Notes: generated from the letters alone by a model not told the origin. DNA of 64,000 nt from Bradyrhizobium sp. BRP22 (GCF_020194175.1 NZ_JADYVX010000040.1:1-64000), one strand, 5' to 3'. Shown: positions 24,563 through 33,828, counted from the first letter of the stretch. Numbers and translations are program-made.

Positions 24563-24994
24563 ATGAACAGCTCAGTCCGCGTTGTCAGCCCCGATCGCTT
24601 CGACCTCGGCACAAGCCAAACGCCGGGTTCTGAGCGTCGTGCCGCGATCGATCCCGCGCTTGGTATCACCTCGGCTCTCTGGGGCGGGCTGTTCGAGGTC
24701 AAGCCGCGATCACGTACCGGCATCCACCATCACGGAGAGCAGGAAACGATCGCATTCGTGCTTTCCGGCGCCTGCGAGATCCGCTGGGGTGCGGGAGGAG
24801 AATTCGTTGCCTGCGCAAAGGCTGGCGATTTCATCCACGTCCCGGCGTTCCTGCCGCACATGGAAAGCAATCTCTCGAACGAGCGGCCGTTCCGCTGGGT
24901 CATCGTGCGCAGCACGCCAACGCCGATCGTCATCAATCTTCCCGACGCGACCTGGCCGGACGCCGACGCCGTGCGGCCGACCGAGATGATCTGA
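24563..24994 (+). CDS. Cupin-domain protein
   Basis: 143 residues from ATG 24563 (AGGTGAG upstream). Cupin motif 1 is GIHHHGEQETIAFVLSGACEIRWG, shown here as HHH-x4-E, and motif 2 is GDFIHVPAFLPHMESN. The three His and a Glu for metal binding are present. Single-domain beta-barrel, cytoplasmic. Function could be enzymatic or sensory; no neighbour fixes it. Confidence 0.87.
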   Translation: MNSSVRVVSPDRFDLGTSQTPGSERRAAIDPALGITSALWGGLFEVKPRSRTGIHHHGEQETIAFVLSGACEIRWGAGGEFVACAKAGDFIHVPAFLPHMESNLSNERPFRWVIVRSTPTPIVINLPDATWPDADAVRPTEMI

Positions 24995-25138
24995 AATGTG
25001 CGTTTCAGCAAAAACCGTCGCTCTCGAAAGACCGCGGCAGCGCCTGCCCCTAATGATCGTACCACCTCGACTTGCCTCACGCCCCAATCGGCATGCGACG
25101 CAAACGTGTCGAGCACGATAACCGACGGAACCTTTACG

Positions 25139-26065
25139 ATGGAACAATACGGCTTATTGGATGCGGAACAAGAGCAGCGGTTTGCACGCCGCTGGCGCGA
25201 ACTCGGCGATCAAGCCGCGCTGCATGCTCTCGTCAAAAGTCATCTCAGGCTTGCGGCCAAGGTGGCGCGGCACTACCGCGGCTATGGCCTGCCGCTCGCC
25301 GATATCGTCGCCGAAGCCAATGTCGGCCTGGTGGTTGCCGCACAGCGCTTCGAGCCGGACCGGGGCTCGCGCTTCTCGACCTACGCGTTGTGGTGGATCA
25401 AGGCCAGCATCCACGAATACATCCTGCGCTCCTGGTCGCTGGTGAAGATCGGCACGACCGCCGCGCAGAAGAAGCTGTTCTTCCGCCTCCGAAGCGAGAT
25501 CAGAAAAGTGTCGAACAACCCGACCTCGCTCACGCCGGAAATTGCCAATGTGGTGGCCGAGCACCTCGGCGTCACCGCCGCCGACGTGATCGAGATGGAT
25601 GGTCGGCTGCGCGGCGACTTCTCGCTCAACAAGCCGATGGATGACGACGGGCAAGCCGCGGAATGGGAGACGATGCTGGTCGATGAGTCCCCTGATGCCG
25701 AAGTGCTGCTGGCCGAGCGGGATGAAACGACCCAGCAGACCAGCGCACTCTCGGCCGCGCTCAAGGTGCTGACACCGCGCGAGCGGCAGGTATTCGAGGC
25801 TCGCCGCCTCACCGACAATCCGCCCACGCTCGCAGAACTCGCCGGCCGGATGGATATTTCACCGGAGCGCGTGCGGCAGATCGAGAACCACGCCTTTGAA
25901 AAAGTGAAACGCGCCGCCGTCGGCTATCTGCGGTCCGATCGATCGACGTCCGATGACACGACGAGCGTGCCGCCCACGCAACCCGATCGACCGCATCGAA
26001 GGAACGAGGCGGCTCGTGAAGGCAGGCGCGTGGACTTCGTAAATGCAGATCTGGTGGTGCTCTGA
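25139..26065 (+). CDS. rpoH: RNA polymerase sigma-32 (heat-shock) family factor
   Basis: 308 residues from ATG 25139. Region 2 (HLRLAAKVARHYRGYGLPLADI ... FSTYALWWIKASIHEYILRSW, cited in parts), the RpoH box (TAAQKKLFFRLRSEI) that binds core polymerase, region 3 and region 4 (VLTPRERQVFEARRLTD, ISPERVRQIENHAFEKVKRA) are all present. A C-terminal tail of ~45 residues beyond region 4 is Arg- and Thr-rich and unusual for RpoH. Bradyrhizobium species carry several rpoH copies; this is one of them, not necessarily the main heat-shock factor. Start is uncertain: no strong Shine-Dalgarno site, and the frame is open upstream. Confidence 0.93.
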   Translation: MEQYGLLDAEQEQRFARRWRELGDQAALHALVKSHLRLAAKVARHYRGYGLPLADIVAEANVGLVVAAQRFEPDRGSRFSTYALWWIKASIHEYILRSWSLVKIGTTAAQKKLFFRLRSEIRKVSNNPTSLTPEIANVVAEHLGVTAADVIEMDGRLRGDFSLNKPMDDDGQAAEWETMLVDESPDAEVLLAERDETTQQTSALSAALKVLTPRERQVFEARRLTDNPPTLAELAGRMDISPERVRQIENHAFEKVKRAAVGYLRSDRSTSDDTTSVPPTQPDRPHRRNEAAREGRRVDFVNADLVVL

Positions 26066-26103
26066 CGAGCCCACCTCGTCCCCGAAGACACGGAGGCTCC
26101 GGC

Positions 26104-26382
26104 ATGCTCGCGCTGACGAAGCGCTTCTCGATCGGCGCCGGTTTGATCCTTTCGCTCGGCGCACCCCTCGCTCAGGCAGTTGCCGCCCCGGCTTCACAGA
26201 GCCTCTCGAGCGGACCTGCGACGCCGCAATTTCACCCCGTCGATCTCGTCCGCCTGCGTTCAGGCGGGTCATTGATGACGGTGGACACGGTCAGGGACGA
26301 TCAGGTCGATTGCTTCTGGACCGACGGCACTGGCCAGACCAACAATGCGACCTTCCCCGTCCCGGTCCTCCGAAAATTCTGA
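26104..26382 (+). CDS. DUF2158 (YodC-like) small protein with signal peptide
   Basis: 92 residues. Residues 1-~28 are a signal peptide (LTKRFSIGAGLILSLGAPLAQAVA). Residues ~45-90 match DUF2158: VDLVRLRSGGSLMTVDTV, a conserved Cys-Trp (DQVDCFWTD) and a Phe-Pro-Val-Leu end. DUF2158 proteins are normally short cytoplasmic proteins, so secretion is unusual. Lies 38 bp after rpoH on the same strand and may be co-transcribed; ends 15 bp from the convergent MFS gene. Confidence 0.82.
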   Translation: MLALTKRFSIGAGLILSLGAPLAQAVAAPASQSLSSGPATPQFHPVDLVRLRSGGSLMTVDTVRDDQVDCFWTDGTGQTNNATFPVPVLRKF

Positions 26383-26397
26383 TCGCAGGCCATTGCG

Positions 26398-27579
26398 CTA
26401 TTCCGCCGGGCACGTCGCCGCCTGAACCCGCGGCCGATCGAGCCGCAAACTCCACAACGCGAGCGCAAGACCGGCCGAGGTGATCGCCGCCGCAACCAGC
26501 GGCAGCGCGGTGAGACCGGGCCCATGATCGATGGTGACGCCGCCGGCCCAGGCGCCGAATGCATTGCCGAGATTGAAGGCGGCGATGTTGAGGCTCGAGG
26601 CCAGCGTTCGTCCGGCTTCGCCCGCCGTCTCGAGCACCCGAAGCTGCAGCGGTGCCACGGTGGCAAAGGCGGCGATGCCAAGCAGCCCGACCAGGACGAC
26701 GGTCAGGACCTTCAACGAAAGCACAGCGGCCATTGCGACCAGCACGAGTGCGAGTGCCGCCAGCGTTACGATCAGCGCGCGCGACAGGCCTCGATCGGCC
26801 AGCCGTCCGCCGGCGATATTGCCGATCGACAGCCCGAGCCCGAACACCAGCAGGATCGGCGATACAGCCGCATCGGAAAATCCGGTGACGCGCGTGAGGA
26901 TCGGCTGGATATAGGTGAAGACCGCAAACACCCCGGCAAAGCCGAGCACCGTCATGGCCAGGCAGAGTTGCACCTGCGGACGAAACAGCACGGCCAGTTC
27001 GTCCTGGATCTTCGCCCCGTTGCGATCCTCGCCCACGCCGCCGGGTACGAACAGCGCCACGACGGCAAACGCCGCGACGCCGATCACGGTGACCGCCCAG
27101 AACGCCGCGCGCCATCCGAACGATAGCCCGATCCAGGCGCCGAACGGCACGCCGAGAATGGTCGCCACCGTGAGGCCGACGAACATCGTCGCGATCGCGG
27201 ACGCGCGCTTGTCCTCGTCGACGAGGCTTGTGGCGACCACCGAGCCGACGCCGAAGAACGTGCCATGCGCCAGCGAGGTCAATACACGCGCGGCCATCAG
27301 AAGCCCATAGCTCGGCGCCAGCGCGCAGGCGGCATTGCCGAGGGTGAAGATGGCCATCAGCGCCAGCAGCACGGCCTTGCGCGGCATCCGCCGCGTCGCC
27401 AGCGTCAGGATCGGCGCGCCGACGAAGACGCCCAGCGCATAGCCGGAGATCAGCAGGCCTGCCGCCGATACCGACACCTGCATGTCGGCCGCGACCTGCA
27501 GCAGAAGACCCATGATGACGAATTCAGTGGTGCCGATGCCGAAGGCACCGGCGGTGAGCGCGAGGACAGCGATGGGCAA
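26398..27579 (-). CDS. MFS transporter, drug/sugar efflux type
   Basis: About 393 residues with 12 membrane helices. N-terminus LALTAGAFGIGTTEFVIMGL and motif A-like ATRRMPRKAVLLALM place it in the AraJ/YdhP-type DHA1 efflux group. The frame is open to TTG 27675, but the extra residues (SPSNSRKAPALFAG...) are unlike the family and would leave only 22 bp to the divergent LysR gene; TTG 27579 with GGAG upstream gives the usual N-terminus. Likely regulated by the neighbouring LysR protein. Substrate unknown. Confidence 0.85.
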   Translation of the reverse strand: MPIAVLALTAGAFGIGTTEFVIMGLLLQVAADMQVSVSAAGLLISGYALGVFVGAPILTLATRRMPRKAVLLALMAIFTLGNAACALAPSYGLLMAARVLTSLAHGTFFGVGSVVATSLVDEDKRASAIATMFVGLTVATILGVPFGAWIGLSFGWRAAFWAVTVIGVAAFAVVALFVPGGVGEDRNGAKIQDELAVLFRPQVQLCLAMTVLGFAGVFAVFTYIQPILTRVTGFSDAAVSPILLVFGLGLSIGNIAGGRLADRGLSRALIVTLAALALVLVAMAAVLSLKVLTVVLVGLLGIAAFATVAPLQLRVLETAGEAGRTLASSLNIAAFNLGNAFGAWAGGVTIDHGPGLTALPLVAAAITSAGLALALWSLRLDRPRVQAATCPAE

Positions 27580-27697
27580 GGACGTGGCTCCGGACTGGAA
27601 GGACGGCAAGCAAAAGGACGGCAAGCCCGCAAATAGCGCCGGAGCCTTGCGAGAATTAGAGGGCGACAAGTCCAATCATTTGTGACACCAATTCAAC

Positions 27698-28663
27698 ATG
27701 GTTCGCTCAGACACCAACCGCTCCGGCGAAATGGAAGTGTTCGTCCGCGTCGTCGATCGCGCCGGCTTTACCGCCGCGGCGCGGAGTTTGCGGCTCACGC
27801 CGTCGGGCGTCAGCAAGCTGGTGTCGCGAATGGAGGCCCGTCTCGGCACCAGGCTGATCAACCGCTCCACGCGCAGGCTGCAGCTCACGCCGGAAGGCGA
27901 AGCCTTCTATCAACGCGCGGTGCGGATCCTCGCCGAGATCCAGGAAGCCGAACACGAAGCCGCCGCCGGCGCGACGCCGCGAGGCCATCTCACCGTCAAC
28001 AGCAACATCCCGTTCGGCACCTTGCATGTCCTTCCTTTGGTGCCGCGCTTCCTCGCCGAGCATCCCGGGATTACGCTCGATATCGTCTTGACCGACACCG
28101 TGATCGACCTGATGCAGGAGCGCGCCGATATCGCCATCCGCGCCGGGCCGCTGCAGGTATCGCGGCTGATCGCGCGCAAGCTCGCGACCAGCCGCATGGT
28201 CGTCGTGGCCTCGCCGGAATATCTCGCGCGCCATGGCACGCCGAAGACGCCGGCCGAACTCGCCGATCACCGCGGTATCGGCTGGACCTTTCCACGCACC
28301 ATCCGCGGCTGGCCGTTCCGCAAGGGCGAGCGGATCGAAGAGGTGCTGCCGCCGCCGGTCGTCCGCGCAAGCGATGGCGAATCCGTCCGCCGGCTCGCTT
28401 TGGGCGGCGCCGGCCTGGCGCGGCTTGCGCTATTCCACATTGGTCCGGACATCGAAGCCGGACGATTGGTGCCGGTGCTTCAAACTCTCAATCCCGGCGA
28501 CCGCGAGGATATGCACGCCGTCTATGTCGGCTACCCCGGCCCCCTGCCTGCCCGCGTGCGCGCCTTCATCGATTTCCTCTCGCGCCACATCCGCCTCGAT
28601 GACCCCGCTCTTAAGCGCGCCGCCGAAGGCAAGTGGAAACTGCAAGCGCATCCCAGGCGGTGA
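27698..28663 (+). CDS. LysR-family transcriptional regulator
   Basis: 321 residues. N-terminal helix-turn-helix (FTAAARSLRLTPSGVSKLVSR) and the linker helix, followed by the substrate-binding domain (RGHLTVNSNIPFGTLHVLPL, DIAIRAGPLQVSRLIARKLA). Divergent from the MFS gene, the standard LysR-target arrangement, so it probably controls that exporter. Closest to the CrgA/DsdC-like group acting on efflux genes. Inducer unknown. Confidence 0.93.
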   Translation: MVRSDTNRSGEMEVFVRVVDRAGFTAAARSLRLTPSGVSKLVSRMEARLGTRLINRSTRRLQLTPEGEAFYQRAVRILAEIQEAEHEAAAGATPRGHLTVNSNIPFGTLHVLPLVPRFLAEHPGITLDIVLTDTVIDLMQERADIAIRAGPLQVSRLIARKLATSRMVVVASPEYLARHGTPKTPAELADHRGIGWTFPRTIRGWPFRKGERIEEVLPPPVVRASDGESVRRLALGGAGLARLALFHIGPDIEAGRLVPVLQTLNPGDREDMHAVYVGYPGPLPARVRAFIDFLSRHIRLDDPALKRAAEGKWKLQAHPRR

Positions 28664-28701
28664 CCGGCTCGATGCGTCTCAAGCGACATGCCCGACTCTA
28701 T

Positions 28702-28807
28702 CCCCTCACCCTGAGGAGCCTGCGCAGCAGGCGTCTCGAAGGGCGAGGCAACCGGCGGGCCTCATGGTTCGAGACGCGCCTGCGGCGCTCCTCACCATGA
28801 GGGTCTC
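28702..28807. repeat. Palindromic repeat, family with ATGGTTCGAGACGC core
   Basis: Starts CCCCTCACCCTGAGGAG and ends CTCCTCACCATGAGGGTC, with GCGTCTCGAA and TTCGAGACGC pairing inside. The same element, about 104 bp, occurs at 56749-56852. It is a folded intergenic element of the type spread through Bradyrhizobium genomes. Confidence 0.9.
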
Positions 28808-28907
28808 GTGTCGCGTGGGCCGTGATATGACCGAAGCCGATGGGCTTCGCTTCGCTCTACCCCATCCTACGAAGTTGCTGTTTGAAATCTGAATCAGAAC
28901 TCTTCCC

Positions 28908-28991
28908 CGTCATTGCGAGGAGCGAAGCGACGAAGCAATCCATCTCTCCATAAGCGACGCTATGGATTGCTTCGCACCGCTCGCAATGACG
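28908..28991. repeat. Palindromic repeat, family with CGTCATTGCGAG ends
   Basis: Begins CGTCATTGCGAG and ends CTCGCAATGACG, with GAAGCAATCCAT and ATGGATTGCTTC pairing internally. The second copy is at 44756-44833. The whole element can fold into a long hairpin. Confidence 0.92.
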
Positions 28992-29147
28992 GAATACGTC
29001 GTCCTGGCGGAAGCCGGGACCCGGCCGACGCCGATCTCGATTTACCAAACTTCGCACTGACCGCAGCCGACGCCCCTCCGCCATCACCTCTGGTCTCCGC
29101 CTTGCTCAGGGACATGCCAAACGCACAGCCAGCGAAAGAGGCGTATC

Positions 29148-30410
29148 ATGGCGGGACAGACATCGTCGGGCACCAACCGGTTTGAGGCACTTGATGCAAT
29201 GCGCGGTATCTGCGCGCTGCTGGTCGTGCTCTTTCACATTCCCGTTTACCATGCGCTGAAGAGCACCCAGCCGTTCGTTAACCTGCAATTCTGCGTCGAC
29301 ATGTTCTTTGCCCTGTCCGGCTTCGTGCTCTGTCATTCCTATGGCCAGCGCCTTAACCAGGCCGGCGATGGTATCCGCTTCGTGGCGATGCGGTTCGCGC
29401 GGCTCTGGCCGCTGCACATGGTGATGCTGGCGCTGTTCGTGATGATCGAAGTCGGCAAGATCGTCTTCATGCGCACCGACGGTTCGTTCTCGCTGGATTC
29501 GGTACCGTTCGGCGACGGACACACGCTCTATGAAGTCGTCACCAACATCCTGTTCCTGCAGTCCTTCAACCTGCATGGCGGCCTGACCTGGAACGGCCCT
29601 GCCTGGAGCGCGGCGGTCGAGTTCTACGTCTCGATCCTGTTCGCCGTCATCGTCGTGCTGTTCCCGCGCAGGCGCCGCGAGATCTTCCTCGGCCTCTGCC
29701 TTGCCGCCGGAATACATCTCTACGAACGCTCCCCGGGCTCACTGTTCGTCTCCAGCGATTGGGGCATGCTGCGCGCGATGTTCTCCTTCTTTGCGGGATG
29801 CCTGGTCTACGACCTCCGCCTCTATTCCAACGGCCGGCTCGACATGCCGAACATATTGGAGGTCTCGTGCGCGGTGCTGTTTGCAGTCTTCGTGGTGGTC
29901 ACCCCATCCAGCGGACCGCAATATCTGTTTCCACTGCTCGCAGCGGTCGTGATCTGCGTGTTCTCGTTCGATCAGGGCAAGATCTCGGCGATGCTGCGCT
30001 CTCCTATGCTGCAGAAGCTCGGGCTGTGGTCCTACTCGATTTACATGATCCACACCTTCATCTTCCAGATCATGCGCAGCGCCGCCTCGTTCCTCGGCCA
30101 CAAGCTCCACCTCGAACTGGTGGCCTGGCACAACGACGACAAGCTGGTGGTCCTGGGCACGCCGGAGATGGCGGTGGTGGCCGCTCTCGTTCTCTCCGTC
30201 GTCCTCGTCGTTCCCGTCGCCGCGCTTACCTATCGGTGGATCGAGAAGCCTGCGATGAACGTCGCCCGACACGCGCTCTCGACCACGACGCGCGGGGAAA
30301 TGCCGCTCGGCACGGCGCCGGCCACGGGCTTCGGCGCTGCGGTATGGCGGCAGTTCAGTGCCGGCGCGATCCGAACGGCGGCCGGTTTCCGCGCGGTTCG
30401 GCTGCCGTAG
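29148..30410 (+). CDS. Acyltransferase family 3 (OafA-like) membrane protein
   Basis: 420 residues from ATG 29148 (AAAGAGG upstream). About ten membrane helices with the family entry motif FEALDAMRGICALLVVLFHI and the conserved R in FVAMRFARLWPLHM. These enzymes O-acetylate or acylate surface polysaccharides, Nod factors or peptidoglycan at the inner membrane. The C-terminus after the last helix is a 50-residue soluble tail. Ends 4 bp from the convergent cytochrome gene. Substrate not determinable. Confidence 0.92.
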   Translation: MAGQTSSGTNRFEALDAMRGICALLVVLFHIPVYHALKSTQPFVNLQFCVDMFFALSGFVLCHSYGQRLNQAGDGIRFVAMRFARLWPLHMVMLALFVMIEVGKIVFMRTDGSFSLDSVPFGDGHTLYEVVTNILFLQSFNLHGGLTWNGPAWSAAVEFYVSILFAVIVVLFPRRRREIFLGLCLAAGIHLYERSPGSLFVSSDWGMLRAMFSFFAGCLVYDLRLYSNGRLDMPNILEVSCAVLFAVFVVVTPSSGPQYLFPLLAAVVICVFSFDQGKISAMLRSPMLQKLGLWSYSIYMIHTFIFQIMRSAASFLGHKLHLELVAWHNDDKLVVLGTPEMAVVAALVLSVVLVVPVAALTYRWIEKPAMNVARHALSTTTRGEMPLGTAPATGFGAAVWRQFSAGAIRTAAGFRAVRLP

Positions 30411-30414
30411 GCGA

Positions 30415-30954
30415 TCAGCGCACGTCCGGCCGCGGATCGGACACGAACCTGTCGCGGTTCGGCATCTTGATGGCGGCAAGCGTCTTGGCGTCGAGCACGG
30501 CATCGGCCGGAACGAGGCCATTGAGATGGAGGATATAGGCGGACACGGCGTAGACATCCTCATCGCTCAGCGACTGCGGCGCGTTCTGCGGCATGGCGCG
30601 GCGGATATAGTCGAACAGCGTCGGCGCATAGGGCCAGTAGCTGCCGACGGTGCGCACCGGCTTTGCGCTCGCGAGCGTGCCCTGCCCGCCGACCAGGCGA
30701 TCGCCGACCCCGCCCTGCCCGTCCGCGCCGTGGCAGGCGGCGCATTGTTCGCTATAGACCACGCGGCCGCGCTCGACGCCGCCGCTGCCTGGCGGCAGGT
30801 TCGATCCGTCATGGCCAATGTCGATGTCCCAGCCCTTGATCTCCGCCGGCGTCGCCGCCCGCCCGATGTGAAAGCGCTCCTCGGCTTGCGCGGCAACAGC
30901 GAGCCCGGCGATGAATGCGACGACTAGTGCGATGTGCGATCTAGGACAGCGCAT
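30415..30954 (-). CDS. Periplasmic class I cytochrome c, partner of SoxC-type sulfite dehydrogenase
   Basis: 179 residues with signal peptide (HIALVVAFIAGLAVAAQAEE), haem motif CAACH and a plausible Met ligand in RRAMPQNAPQ. Its ATG overlaps the end of the soxC-like gene by 14 bp, so the two are coupled. It resembles the haem domain of SoxD/SorB-like cytochromes and probably takes electrons from the molybdenum protein to the respiratory chain. It has a single haem, unlike the two-haem SoxD of classical Sox clusters. Confidence 0.9.
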   Translation of the reverse strand: MRCPRSHIALVVAFIAGLAVAAQAEERFHIGRAATPAEIKGWDIDIGHDGSNLPPGSGGVERGRVVYSEQCAACHGADGQGGVGDRLVGGQGTLASAKPVRTVGSYWPYAPTLFDYIRRAMPQNAPQSLSDEDVYAVSAYILHLNGLVPADAVLDAKTLAAIKMPNRDRFVSDPRPDVR

Positions 30955-32203
30955 TGCTCACCTCCCCGTTCGCGGCGATGCGCCACGGCCAGATCGCGTT
31001 GTTGTGGTAGTAATGATTGACGCCGCGGACCGCGAGCAGTTCGGCCAGCGTCGGCTGCACATAGTCAGTCTCGTCGATCGCGCGGCTCTGGATCACGGCG
31101 GCATTGCCGTCCCACTGCCACGGCAGGCGGAAACGGGTGAGCGCGCGGGTCAGCACCGGCTCCTGCAGCGTCGCGACCTGCCAGCTCTTGCCGTCATCGA
31201 CGGAGACCTCGACGCGCTTGATTCGGCCGTGCCCGCTCCAGGCAATGCCGGAGATCTCGTGGAAGCCGGTGCCGTTCAGTTTCTGTCCGCCCGAGGGACG
31301 CAGGATGATCGACTTCGCCTCCATGGTGAAGGTGAACTCGCGCGCCGTGCCGTCGGGCATCAGGTCGGTATATTTGGAGGTCTCCTCGCGCGAATAGTCG
31401 GGCTCGGCCACCGCCTTCAGCCGCCGCAGCCATTTGATGTTCATGTTGCCCTCGAAGCCCGGCAGCAGCAGGCGCAGCGGATAGCCCTGCTGCGGACGCA
31501 GCCGCTCGCCGTTCTGGCTGTAGACCAGCATGGCGTCGTCGAGGCATTTCTCGATCGGGATCGAGCGCGTCAGTGCCGCCGCGTCCGCGCCTTCGGCGAC
31601 AAGCCATTTCGCCTCCTTCTGCAGGCCGGCTTCGTTCAGAACGTCCTTCAGCATCACGCCGGTCCACTCGGCGCAGCTCACGAGGCCGACGAGATCGGAG
31701 GCGGTCTTGCCGTAAGGTTTGGTGTAGACCGGATTGCCGGAACATTCGATGAAATGGATCCGCGATTGCGACGGGAAACGGCGGATGTCGTCCATCGTGA
31801 AGATCAGCGGACGATCGACCAGGCCGTGCAGCATCAGCCGGTGCTGCGCCGGATCGATCGTCGGCACGCCGCCGTGATGGCGTTCGTAGAACAGCCCGTT
31901 CGGCGTGATGATGCCGTCGAGTTCCTGCAGCGGCGTGCGGCCGGAAGCGGAGAGATATTGCGGCAGCGTCTTGGAGATGTTTTTGATGACGCCCTTCTCA
32001 TAGACTGACGGCGCGCCATAGGGCTGATCGCCCATCGGCGCACCCGGCGCTTTCATCCATTCGGGAATGTTGGGTGGAAGGTTGCCAGTGTCCGCAACGG
32101 CTGGCGCACCGAGCGCAGCCCCGCCCGCGACGGCGGCGCCTGCTTGCAGGAAATGCCGGCGAGATGGTCGACGTTCGCGCTTGGCGGTTGTTTGCTCGCT
32201 CAT
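30941..32203 (-). CDS. soxC: SoxC-type sulfite dehydrogenase (molybdenum subunit)
   Basis: 420 residues. Twin-arginine signal SRRHFLQAGAAVAGGAALG, then an oxidoreductase molybdopterin domain with the Mo-binding Cys in IHFIECSGNPVY and the C-terminal dimerisation (Mo-co_dimer) domain (FHEISGIAWSGHGRIKRVEV). GGGGAAG precedes ATG 32203. Exported folded to the periplasm, where it oxidises sulfite and hands electrons to the cytochrome encoded next. No soxAXYZB genes are nearby, so it is probably a stand-alone sulfite-detoxifying pair. Confidence 0.93.
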   Translation of the reverse strand: MSEQTTAKRERRPSRRHFLQAGAAVAGGAALGAPAVADTGNLPPNIPEWMKAPGAPMGDQPYGAPSVYEKGVIKNISKTLPQYLSASGRTPLQELDGIITPNGLFYERHHGGVPTIDPAQHRLMLHGLVDRPLIFTMDDIRRFPSQSRIHFIECSGNPVYTKPYGKTASDLVGLVSCAEWTGVMLKDVLNEAGLQKEAKWLVAEGADAAALTRSIPIEKCLDDAMLVYSQNGERLRPQQGYPLRLLLPGFEGNMNIKWLRRLKAVAEPDYSREETSKYTDLMPDGTAREFTFTMEAKSIILRPSGGQKLNGTGFHEISGIAWSGHGRIKRVEVSVDDGKSWQVATLQEPVLTRALTRFRLPWQWDGNAAVIQSRAIDETDYVQPTLAELLAVRGVNHYYHNNAIWPWRIAANGEVSNALS

Positions 32204-32337
32204 GGACGCTTCCCCTTGACGCTCTCGTTGGTCGTTTCAGCCTATCACTGGACGCTAAGTACACGCCTTCACATCTGCAAAATCGCCGGCGTGTCATGTC
32301 GCCGATGCAGCGCTGGCCGGCATATTTCGATCGGGTG

Positions 32338-33816
32338 TTAGCTCGCGCGCAGCCGGCTATGCGTCCGGCCATAGGCGGCATAGATCACAAGGCCGATCAC
32401 GAGCCACACCGCGAGCCGGATCCAGGTGTCCGCAGGCAGGCTGAGCATCAGGACGAGCGAGGTTGCGGCCGCGGCCGGCCCCACCAGCCAGATCGCCGGC
32501 GCCCGGAACGGACGCGGCAGGTCCGGATCGACGATGCGAAGCACCATCGTGCCGATCGAGACCACGGCAAACGCGAACAGCGTGCCGATGCTGACGAGTT
32601 CACCGACCAATCCGATCGGCAGCAACCCGCCGAGAAGTGCAACGACGATGCCGGAACCGATGGTGGCGACATGGGGCGTCCGGAAGCGCGGATGGATGTT
32701 TGCGATCGCAGGCGGCAGCAATCCATCATGCGCCATGGCGCGGAAGATCCGGGGCTGCGCCAGCAGCATCACCAGCATGACCGACGTCAGGCCGAACAGG
32801 ATGCCGAGCTTGATGATCGGCGACAGCCAGCCGACGCCGGCCGCGTCTATTCCGACCGCAATCGGATCGGGAACATTCAGCCGGTCGAATGGCACGATAC
32901 CGGTCAGCACGAAGCCGACGGCGACATAGAGCGCCGCGCAGATCACCAGCGAGCCGAGGATGCCGATCGGCATGTCTCGCTCCGGCGACTTCGCCTCCTG
33001 CGCGGCGGTCGAGATCGCGTCGAAACCGATATAGGCGAAGAACACCACCGCTGCGCCGCGGAACACGCCGGACCAGCCGTACACGCCGACCTCCACATTC
33101 GGCGGAATGAAGGCGCCTTCGGGATTGCTCGCGGTGACCCAGTTCGCGGTCGTGAACGAGGGAACTGTGCAGACGATGAAGAGCAGAATGACTGTCAGCT
33201 TCAGGGCAACGATGAAATTGTTGAACCGCGCCGATTCCCTGATCCCCGCAACCAGCAGGGTTGTGATGAAGACGATGATGAGCATCGCCGGCACGTTGAA
33301 GATCGCGCCCGTCGACGACCATGCATGCGTGGTCGCGTCATAGCTCAGCGGCGCGGATGCGAGTTGCGGTGGTATCGTAACGCCAAAATCCCTGGCGAAG
33401 CTGACCGCATAACCCGACCATCCGATCGAGACCGCAACCGCGCCAACGGCATATTCGAGGATCAGGTCCCAGCCGATGATCCACGCCACGAACTCGCCCA
33501 GCGTCGCATAGGCGAACGTATAGGCGCTGCCACAGACCGGGACGGTCGAGGACATCTCCGCGTAGCAGAGACCGGCAAAGGCGCAGGCGATCGCGCCGAG
33601 CACAAAGGAAAGCGTTACCGCGGGTCCCGCGTTTGTCGCCGCGGCATGTCCGGTCAAGACGAAGATGCCGGCACCGATGACGCCGCCGATGCCCAGCGCG
33701 ACGAGATTGAGCGCCGACAGCGAGCGCCGCAGCGGCAAGGTTCGCGCGTCGCCTTCCATAGCCGCCGCTTCCAGCAGCAAGTCGGCCGTCGATTTCCTTG
33801 CCCAGATCTCTGCCAA
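32338..33816 (-). CDS. APC-family amino-acid permease
   Basis: 492 residues with 12 or more membrane helices in the cationic amino-acid transporter subgroup: LNLVALGIGGVIGAGIFVLTG (start of helix 1, cited in part) and GSAYTFAYATLGEFVAWIIG. A full AGGAGG lies six bases before TTG 33816, which decides the start; the open frame continues to 33870 without a better site. Imports or exchanges an amino acid. Stands alone between soxC and the P450 gene on the same strand. Confidence 0.93.
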   Translation of the reverse strand: MAEIWARKSTADLLLEAAAMEGDARTLPLRRSLSALNLVALGIGGVIGAGIFVLTGHAAATNAGPAVTLSFVLGAIACAFAGLCYAEMSSTVPVCGSAYTFAYATLGEFVAWIIGWDLILEYAVGAVAVSIGWSGYAVSFARDFGVTIPPQLASAPLSYDATTHAWSSTGAIFNVPAMLIIVFITTLLVAGIRESARFNNFIVALKLTVILLFIVCTVPSFTTANWVTASNPEGAFIPPNVEVGVYGWSGVFRGAAVVFFAYIGFDAISTAAQEAKSPERDMPIGILGSLVICAALYVAVGFVLTGIVPFDRLNVPDPIAVGIDAAGVGWLSPIIKLGILFGLTSVMLVMLLAQPRIFRAMAHDGLLPPAIANIHPRFRTPHVATIGSGIVVALLGGLLPIGLVGELVSIGTLFAFAVVSIGTMVLRIVDPDLPRPFRAPAIWLVGPAAAATSLVLMLSLPADTWIRLAVWLVIGLVIYAAYGRTHSRLRAS

Positions 33817-33822
33817 GAACCA

Positions 33823-33828
33823 CCTCCT
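33823..33828 (-). promoter_or_regulatory. Ribosome binding site that fixes a TTG start
   Basis: Perfect AGGAGG on the minus strand, six bases before TTG 33816 of the permease gene. Confidence 0.8.

Larger units (their letters stand above)
28664..29147. other. 484-bp intergenic region occupied by two repeat elements
   Basis: Holds one member of each of two palindromic repeat families (28702-28807 and 28908-28991). The remaining ~150 bp before the acyltransferase gene has no visible coding content and should contain its promoter. Confidence 0.7.
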
